Shown here: positions 13,943 to 18,551 of the stretch, piece by piece
Layout: every line of letters begins with the position of its first letter
Position numbering within the stretch: position 1 is the first letter of the stretch
Origin: an uncultured Caryophanales bacterium
GTDB taxonomy: Bacteria > Bacillota_I > Bacilli_A > RFN20 > CAG-826
Direction: 5' to 3'
DNA: 18,551 nt
Assembly (NCBI GenBank): GCA_946403545.1
Contig: CAMJAG010000009.1
Span: 1 to 18,551 of the forward strand
Notes under the pieces: generated by a model
What the model saw: only the letters and a program-made list of their open reading frames with translations
The model's database searches: none
What the model was told of the DNA's origin: nothing
Position numbers and translations under genes: made by a program

Positions 13943-15094
13943 TTATAGCAATTCTTCTAAAAACTTATTAATTGAATCTGCAATTTTCTTTTGCGAATAA
14001 AGCTCCTGTGCTTTTTGTTTTGCGGATTTTCCAATGTTTTGTCTTTCTTCATCAGTTAATGACAAAACCTTGGTAATACTTTCATATAGATTTGCGGTAT
14101 CTCCACTCTTAGACCAAATAACATTTTCTGGGAAGTGCTTTTTGATTTTAGAGTTTTTAACACAAATTGTGATAACACCTGAATCGAGATATTCGACAAT
14201 GTTATCTGGAATAGAGAATCTATCTAAGTCCTCTGAATATGGACGTGGATCAATATTAATCAATGCGTTCATTTCAAGTTGAATAGATTTTTTAGAATTA
14301 AGAATACCTAAGTTAACAATTCTAGAATCGGATTCAATTGCTTTATTTAATTTTGTGTTGTCAGCGTGGTGACCGGATATTAGTAACCTTAGAGCAGGAT
14401 CTTCAACATTTTTAAATGCATCAATTAATTGATAGATACCTGAATTATCTTGTAAAGATCCTTTATAGAAGATGTATCTACCAAATTCATTAGTGATTCT
14501 AGGTGGGAAGTCGTTGTTAACAACTCCTTCAAAGACTAGATTTGGTTTGTTGTTTGGATTAAAGACTGTATTTAAACCAGAAGTAAGAGCAAGATAGCCA
14601 TCAAATCTTTGACCCATTTTAAAGATTCTTTGAGAGAAATCTTTTGTGGTGTTTCTAATATTACTCGGAGATTCAGTAACTATACCTACTACTGGGATTT
14701 TATATTTATCTTGAATTGCATTAGCAACATGTAAACATATTGGATTAATTGTTTCTGTTAAAACAATAGTGTCTACGAGGTCCATATGATCTAGGATATC
14801 TAGAGTTTGAGATTTACATGCTGGGAATTTAAATACCCTGTATCTTGGAATAGCTAGATAGTGCCATTTGATGTTTTTATCATCTCTTGATGCTCTATCT
14901 AGATAGTATATTTGACATAAAGTACGAGAAAATGGACGAATTGAGAATACTTCAATTTCGTTTTTCTCACTTAATGCTTTAATTAGTTTTAAATTGAAAT
15001 TTTGTTTGCTTGGATTAAGGGCTACAGACCATTGAGTTACAAAAGCATTGTAATCTCCTTCTTCCATCGCAGTGGTGATGTAAATAATCTTCAT
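13943..15094 (-). CDS. Glycosyltransferase, family 1/4-type (GT-B fold)
   Basis: The protein is cytosolic with a two-domain GT-B pattern. The N-terminal half starts MKIIYITTAMEEGDYNAFVTQ and includes VDTIVLTETINPICLHVANA and IPVVGIVTESPSNIRNTT. The C-terminal half has the nucleotide-sugar region GRYIFYKGSLQDNSGIYQLIDAF, LRLLISGHH and the E-x7-E-like region DRFSIPDNIVEYLDSGVITI. The latter is the hallmark of Glycos_transf_1 enzymes. Donor and acceptor are unknown. It stands alone, without polysaccharide genes beside it, and is transcribed divergently from ung. Its ribosome binding site (AAGG) is weak. Confidence 0.88.
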   Translation of the reverse strand: MKIIYITTAMEEGDYNAFVTQWSVALNPSKQNFNLKLIKALSEKNEIEVFSIRPFSRTLCQIYYLDRASRDDKNIKWHYLAIPRYRVFKFPACKSQTLDILDHMDLVDTIVLTETINPICLHVANAIQDKYKIPVVGIVTESPSNIRNTTKDFSQRIFKMGQRFDGYLALTSGLNTVFNPNNKPNLVFEGVVNNDFPPRITNEFGRYIFYKGSLQDNSGIYQLIDAFKNVEDPALRLLISGHHADNTKLNKAIESDSRIVNLGILNSKKSIQLEMNALINIDPRPYSEDLDRFSIPDNIVEYLDSGVITICVKNSKIKKHFPENVIWSKSGDTANLYESITKVLSLTDEERQNIGKSAKQKAQELYSQKKIADSINKFLEELL

Positions 15095-15130
15095 GTTATA
15101 CCTTACACATAAGATTATTATTAATTTTTA

Positions 15131-15158
15131 TATTTATAGCAATAGAAAATGTTATACT
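15131..15158. promoter_or_regulatory. Divergent -10 elements between the glycosyltransferase and ung genes
   Basis: Plus strand: TGTTATACT (15150-15158), an extended -10 that would start transcription at or next to the A of ATG 15165, with no Shine-Dalgarno sequence between. Minus strand: TATAAA (TTTATA at 15133-15138), giving a ~32-nt leader for the glycosyltransferase. No clear -35 is seen for either. Confidence 0.55.
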
Positions 15159-15164
15159 TTTTCT

Positions 15165-15842
15165 ATGAAAAACTCTGCGAAAACATGGAACGCATTCTTT
15201 AAAGAGATACAAAATAAGGATTATGCTGTATCACTTCATAAGTTTTTAGATGAAGAATATAGAAATGGAGTATGTTATCCTCCAAGAGATCTTTTATTTA
15301 ACGCTTTTAGATTAACCCCTTTAGAAGAAGTAAAAGTAGTTATTATTGGACAAGACCCATATCATGAACCAGGTCAAGCTATGGGGTTATCTTTTTCTGT
15401 TCCAAAAGGAATTAAAGTTCCACCTTCTTTAATCAATATTTATAAGGAAATTAGCGATGAATATAAGGTAGATATGGACTGTTCTAGCGGGGATTTAACG
15501 TATTTATCGAAGCAAGGTGTATTAATGTTAAACTCAGTTTTATCCGTAAGAGCGCATTATCCACTTAGCCATAATATCAAAGAATATAAACTCTTTTTCC
15601 AAGATGTTTTGGATACACTAGAAAATCAATTTAGACCTATGGTTTATCTCCTTTGGGGTGGACCTGCTAGGAGTTTAAAAAGATACCTACATAATCCAAG
15701 CCATCTAATCTTAGAATGTAACCACCCAAGTCCACTTTCCGCTAATAGAGGTGGATGGTTTGGGAATAACCATTTTAAATTAGTAAATGAGTATTTAAAG
15801 AAAAACGGATTAACTGAAATAAATTGGTGTAATAAAAGATAG
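15165..15842 (+). CDS. ung: Uracil-DNA glycosylase (family 1)
   Basis: Ung removes uracil from DNA to start base excision repair. The water-activating loop GQDPYH (62-67, Asp64) and the DNA-intercalating loop HPSPLS (187-192, His187) are present, with LMLNSVLSVR (120-129) and LLWGGPARS (162-170). The 225-aa length from ATG 15165 matches the family. The open frame extends upstream to 15093, but that ATG lies upstream of the apparent -10 and would add a non-conserved tail, so I chose 15165. The usual Gly-Trp of the motif after SH is replaced (SHNIKEYKLFF), which probably has little effect. Confidence 0.96.
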   Translation: MKNSAKTWNAFFKEIQNKDYAVSLHKFLDEEYRNGVCYPPRDLLFNAFRLTPLEEVKVVIIGQDPYHEPGQAMGLSFSVPKGIKVPPSLINIYKEISDEYKVDMDCSSGDLTYLSKQGVLMLNSVLSVRAHYPLSHNIKEYKLFFQDVLDTLENQFRPMVYLLWGGPARSLKRYLHNPSHLILECNHPSPLSANRGGWFGNNHFKLVNEYLKKNGLTEINWCNKR

Positions 15843-15867
15843 ACATTTACTAAGTAAGTGATAGAAT

Positions 15868-15957
15868 ATTCTCCGGGAGCTAAGCGTTAACTTGGCTGAG
15901 AGGATTCTTCTTGGAATCGACCGCACCTGATCTAGGTAATTCTAGCGGAGGGAATTT
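15868..15957 (+). ncRNA. TPP riboswitch aptamer (THI element)
   Basis: Conserved blocks appear in order: CGGGAGC (15874-15880), CTGAGA (15896-15901), ACCTGATC (15925-15932), a TAATTCTAG helix and GCGGAGGGAA (15945-15954). ATTC (15868-15871) pairs with GAAT (15952-15955) as the base stem P1. It senses thiamine pyrophosphate and controls the downstream thiamine transporter. A TAGACA/TGATAGAAT pair (15840-15867) looks like a promoter but would start inside P1, so the real start may lie upstream. Confidence 0.95.
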
Positions 15958-15971
15958 TTTATTTTGTTCCC

Positions 15972-16000
15972 CCCTCAACTAGAAATTGAGGGTTTTTATT
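15972..16000 (+). terminator. Expression-platform terminator of the TPP riboswitch
   Basis: CCCTCAA (15972-15978) pairs with TTGAGGG (15986-15992), then TTTTTATTT. The aptamer's 3' GAGGG (15948-15952) can pair with CCCTC (15972-15976), a plausible antiterminator when TPP is absent. With TPP bound, the aptamer keeps GAGGG and the terminator forms, lowering thiT expression. Confidence 0.9.
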
Positions 16001-16012
16001 TAGGAGGATATT

Positions 16013-17059
16013 ATGAAAAACAAATCAAACACAGTAAGAACCATTACTGAAGTCGGTATGTTTGCCGCTTTAGGCTTTGTATTTGACGAATTACAAGGCA
16101 TTCTTTCGAAAGGCATCTTCGTTAATGGTGGATCAATTGGATTCGCTATGATCGCAGTACTTATCGTTGCATATCGTCGTGGATTTATCCCAGCATTCTT
16201 AACTGGCTTATTAATGGGTCTTTTAGATATTGCTACAAGTGCATACATCTTAAACCCAATGCAATTGGTATTAGATTACATCTTACCTTATGCAGTTGTT
16301 GGTCTTGCAGGATTATTCAAACCATTCTTTGATAGAGCTCAAAGCAAAAACGGGAAAATCCTTTGGATTTTAATCGGAGCAGTAGTTGGCGGTGTAGCTA
16401 AGTTCTTCTCTCATTATTTTGCAGGTATATTCTTCTGGGCAGATCCAGCAAACTTTGCTTGGGATTTAAACAGCATGAATCCATATCTATATTGTTTCGT
16501 TTATAACATCGCATTCATTGGTCCATCTATTTTTATTACTGCAGCATTATTAATGATTGTGTATGCTGCTGCTCCAAGAGTTTTAACAAACAAATCGTTA
16601 TCTGGCGATGATAGAAGCGAAAAACAATCAATTGAAAAACCATTAATCTCAGGCGTTGTTACTGCTGCTGGATTATTCGTGTTTGTATACTATCTCATTA
16701 AATACATTAAGAGCTTCTGGGTAGAACAATATGATGGCGCTATCGATTACAGTTTTGATTCAGATTGTATGGTAATTATGACATTAGGCATTTTAATCGC
16801 TGTAACAGGTATTATTTGTCTTATTGGATCCTTCAAAAAGAAGTTTTCTTATGCTGTTTTAACTGGCGGTTTAACTGTAGCTTCCATTGCTTCTCTTGTT
16901 TATAGCATGGCAAGATGGTTAAGAATGATTGTTAAGGCAAAAGTATGGAATACCTACTTAATTTGGTATCTTATTGCTTTGTTATCTTTAGCAGTTTTTG
17001 CAAGTTTATTTGCTGGAATTGTTGGCGATAAAAATAAAGATAACGCTATTGAAGAGTAG
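16013..17059 (+). CDS. thiT: ThiT-type thiamine transporter (ECF S component) with C-terminal membrane extension
   Basis: The N-terminal ~190 residues are ThiT, the thiamine-binding S component of an energy-coupling-factor importer. Seen are six hydrophobic segments, IVAYRRGFIPAFLTGLLMGL (51-70), the thiamine-site region PMQLVLDYILPYAVVGLAG (82-100), FFSHYFAGIFFWADP (131-145, His134) and YNIAFIGPS (164-172). The TPP riboswitch directly upstream supports thiamine as substrate. A linker (~192-210) then leads to about 140 further residues with roughly four membrane segments (~212-232, 253-272, 278-298, 314-338), absent from ordinary ThiT of ~190 aa. Their role is unknown. AGGAGG precedes the ATG by 6 bp. 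No EcfA/EcfT genes are in the window. Confidence 0.93.
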   Translation: MKNKSNTVRTITEVGMFAALGFVFDELQGILSKGIFVNGGSIGFAMIAVLIVAYRRGFIPAFLTGLLMGLLDIATSAYILNPMQLVLDYILPYAVVGLAGLFKPFFDRAQSKNGKILWILIGAVVGGVAKFFSHYFAGIFFWADPANFAWDLNSMNPYLYCFVYNIAFIGPSIFITAALLMIVYAAAPRVLTNKSLSGDDRSEKQSIEKPLISGVVTAAGLFVFVYYLIKYIKSFWVEQYDGAIDYSFDSDCMVIMTLGILIAVTGIICLIGSFKKKFSYAVLTGGLTVASIASLVYSMARWLRMIVKAKVWNTYLIWYLIALLSLAVFASLFAGIVGDKNKDNAIEE

Positions 17060-17076
17060 TTCTCTTTCAATAAATG

Positions 17077-17114
17077 AAAAGCGTTGGGAATTAGCCTCCT
17101 CAACGCTTTTTTTG
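17077..17114 (+). terminator. Intrinsic terminator after thiT
   Basis: AAAAGCGTTG (17077-17086) pairs with CAACGCTTTT (17101-17110) around a 14-nt loop; the T-run continues to 17113. Confidence 0.9.
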
Positions 17115-17230
17115 TATATTGTTTGTAGGTTATTCAATAATTATCAACATTCTTTCAAGTTATCTAATGCTTTTAGCATTTCTTTATGTCTCAAACTACC
17201 TTCATAAGAGGTAATTATTCCTAATACTCG

Positions 17231-17259
17231 TATCATATTTTATAAATATGTGATATAGT
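17231..17259 (+). promoter_or_regulatory. Extended -10 promoter and overlapping palindrome
   Basis: TGATATAGT (17251-17259) is an extended -10 with no good -35. A perfect 7-bp inverted repeat CATATTT-TAT-AAATATG (17234-17250) fills the spacer, inside a longer imperfect dyad TATCA...TGATA (17231-17255). It could be an operator. The predicted start, ~17266, falls at the GGAGG ribosome binding site of the next gene, so the leader would be very short. The remaining bases from 17115 to 17230 hold nothing I recognise. Confidence 0.5.
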
Positions 17260-17280
17260 ATTCGCGGAGGATTATATCCT

Positions 17281-18339
17281 ATGGAAGAAAAAATCGAAAA
17301 CGAATTAAAAGAAAACAACGATCCAGTTGAAGAAGTGCCGACTGAGGTTCAGGCACAAGAACAAGAGCCACAAAAACAAGAAGCTGAAGAAGCTCCAAAG
17401 AAAAACTTGGTTAGTGTTGAAAAGCCAGACAACAATGAAGAAGGCTTTGATAAAGTTATTGAAAGAGAAAGAAGCGTTCTTTTTAACGAGTATAAAAAAT
17501 CTAGAAAAATCTCCAACATCATTACTGTTGGTGTTTTGCTTGTCGGTTTAGCAGGTGTTATTTGTATTACACAAAAGAACATGGCTTTAACAATTGTTGG
17601 TTGGTCTTTAATGGGCGCAACTGTTTTAGGTTTAATTATCTACTACGCAATCAACAAGAACAAATTCCCAAATAGAACAAGAGAATACATCAAATTAATC
17701 ACAAAAATGATTAATGAAAATACATTCAAAAACGAACAATTCACTGATGTAGTTACAGATCCAGAAGAAAAATTCGATGTAGCAGAAGTTATCGGTGATG
17801 GTGTTTATGCTGATTTAGGTATCGCTCAATCTAGAAATGTTGTCCGTGGTAAATTCGCTGGCAAAGATTTCTTATATGGCGAAGTTGCATTATTCAAACC
17901 ACAACAACCTAAAGCTAAAAAAGAAGGTCCTGTTTTCGTTGGTAAATACATTTCTTATCCAAACAACTTACAAATGAAAGGCAGAATCATAGTTAACATT
18001 AAAAAGAGTGAATCTCCTTTAGACTTACCTACAAAAACTGAAGATTTAACAGCTTTAAATGCATCCACAAACTTAGCGGTTTACGGTTTAAAAGAAACTG
18101 ATTACGAAAGAGTCTTAGGAAAGAAATTCTTTAAAGAATTCACTGAAGACTTAGCACTTAAAGACCACTTAATTAATGTTAATTTAGTAGTCTGGGCTGG
18201 CAAGAGTGCTGTTTATTTCTCATATGATGATGGTGCAATGGGATTACCATTTGACAAACCATTTGATAAACAACCATATGACCAAATGGCAGATAACCTT
18301 ACTGATGCATTTGAATTGTTAAACAAGATTGGAAAATAG
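17281..18339 (+). CDS. Hypothetical two-TM protein with DUF3137-like C-terminal domain
   Basis: An acidic, Glu/Gln-rich low-complexity tail (1-45) is followed by a charged helix (~55-78). Two membrane helices come next (~79-97 and ~103-123), then a long soluble cytoplasmic-type domain (~125-352). The stretch DGVYADLGIAQSRNVVRGKFAGKD and the following GEVALFKP recall DUF3137 proteins, which also follow a helical-hairpin membrane anchor, but the match is by eye and weak. GGAGG precedes the ATG by 10 bp. A partial DUF402 gene starts 3 bp after its stop, so the two are likely one operon. Confidence 0.8.
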   Translation: MEEKIENELKENNDPVEEVPTEVQAQEQEPQKQEAEEAPKKNLVSVEKPDNNEEGFDKVIERERSVLFNEYKKSRKISNIITVGVLLVGLAGVICITQKNMALTIVGWSLMGATVLGLIIYYAINKNKFPNRTREYIKLITKMINENTFKNEQFTDVVTDPEEKFDVAEVIGDGVYADLGIAQSRNVVRGKFAGKDFLYGEVALFKPQQPKAKKEGPVFVGKYISYPNNLQMKGRIIVNIKKSESPLDLPTKTEDLTALNASTNLAVYGLKETDYERVLGKKFFKEFTEDLALKDHLINVNLVVWAGKSAVYFSYDDGAMGLPFDKPFDKQPYDQMADNLTDAFELLNKIGK

Positions 18340-18342
18340 TTT

Positions 18343-18551
18343 ATGAATCCAAATGGTCGTTGGCTAAACATATATTGTTTTAAACATAACGGTACTTTAC
18401 ATAGATGTTGGGACCGTGGTTTAGTCTTGGAAAATAACGACAACTTTTTAGTTGTGGCCACCAAAAAAGCAAAGGTCATTGAAAGAAATGGTAGAAGATG
18501 GTTCACTAAAGAACCAGCAGTTACTATCTTCTCTAAAAATGAATGGTGGAA
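18343..18551 (+). CDS. DUF402 / Ntdp-like nucleoside tri- and diphosphatase, 5' part
   Basis: The frame opens at ATG 18343 and runs off the window end after ~69 codons. The sequence shows the DUF402 pattern: FKHNGTLHRCW (13-23), then a strand region NFLVVATKKAKVIERNGRRW and FTKEPAVTIFSKNEWW. These correspond to the YKHDGxxHRxW, DGRxWxTxEPA and W-F elements of Staphylococcus Ntdp and Bacillus YgaC, Mg2+/Mn2+-dependent phosphatases acting on nucleoside di- and triphosphates. About 100 residues of a typical ~175-aa protein are missing beyond the edge. Confidence 0.9.
   Translation, partial: MNPNGRWLNIYCFKHNGTLHRCWDRGLVLENNDNFLVVATKKAKVIERNGRRWFTKEPAVTIFSKNEWW

Noticed and set aside
15093..15164. 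Upstream start for uracil-DNA glycosylase
   Set aside because: The frame is open to ATG 15093, but the added residues are not family-like, that ATG overlaps the divergent gene start, and the probable -10 at 15153-15158 lies downstream of it.
15840..15867. TAGACA-16-TGATAGAAT as promoter of the TPP riboswitch
   Set aside because: It scores well as a promoter, but transcription would begin near 15874 and delete the 5' strand of P1, so I do not list it as the functional promoter.
1..18551. Mycoplasma genetic code (TGA as Trp)
   Set aside because: TGA ends the epimerase gene (1233-1235) and rlmH (6668-6670) at family-correct positions, and conserved Trp residues use TGG.
1..18551. CRISPR array, insertion sequence or prophage
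   Set aside because: No regularly spaced direct repeats, transposase, integrase or terminal repeats were seen. Gene content is ordinary chromosomal.

Overview
The window comes from a low-GC, Gram-positive-type bacterium. Genes are strongly AT-biased with AGA/TTA-rich codon use, Shine-Dalgarno sites are of the AGGAGG type, lipoproteins are present, and intrinsic terminators are many. The gene set (gdpP-rplI-dnaB, yycJ, rlmH, degV, thiT, ntdp-like) is typical of Bacillota/Bacilli and their Mollicutes-like relatives (Erysipelotrichia, RF39 or Izemoplasma-like lineages). TGA is used as a stop (1233-1235, 6668-6670) and Trp is TGG, so the code is standard and not the Mycoplasma code. I cannot name the genus.

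Layout. 1-1276: a small hypothetical protein and a lipoprotein form of aldose 1-epimerase, closed by a terminator. 1441-7005: a tightly packed plus-strand operon with c-di-AMP phosphodiesterase gdpP, ribosomal protein L9, replicative helicase, the metallo-beta-lactamase YycJ/WalJ, 23S rRNA methyltransferase RlmH and an unknown 112-aa protein. 7036-8085 (minus): an unrecognised membrane protein with palindromes in its upstream region. 8232-8711: tmRNA (ssrA) with its own promoter and terminator. 8831-9715: an XRE-type regulator with an unknown C-terminal domain. 9763-12924 (minus): a three-gene ABC importer (ATPase, permease, lipoprotein binding protein) behind a long leader. 13056-13913: a DegV lipid-binding protein. 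13943-15094 (minus): a glycosyltransferase. 15165-15842: uracil-DNA glycosylase. 15868-17059: a TPP riboswitch and a thiamine transporter (ThiT). 17281-18551: an unknown two-TM protein and the start of a DUF402 (Ntdp-like) nucleotide phosphatase cut by the window edge.

The most interesting element is the leader of the ABC importer (12712-12924, minus strand). It encodes a 19-residue peptide, MKNAKFFYFYSYYYSRGNR, in which 8 of residues 6-14 are Phe or Tyr. Downstream are an AGCACC/GGTGCT antiterminator, a competing upstream hairpin and a canonical intrinsic terminator just before the ribosome binding site of the binding protein. This reads as a ribosome-mediated (trp/phe-like) attenuator sensing tyrosine and perhaps phenylalanine. 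Bacillota normally use T-box or protein-based control for such genes. It suggests that a TrpXYZ-like importer here carries tyrosine/phenylalanine.

Other points worth a look: an unusual tmRNA tag ending in LCLA; a cluster of start codons lying almost on top of their -10 boxes (probable leaderless or near-leaderless mRNAs); a roughly 75-residue insertion in the ABC ATPase between the signature motif and Walker B; a ThiT with a 150-residue membrane extension; and a membrane- or surface-anchored mutarotase.
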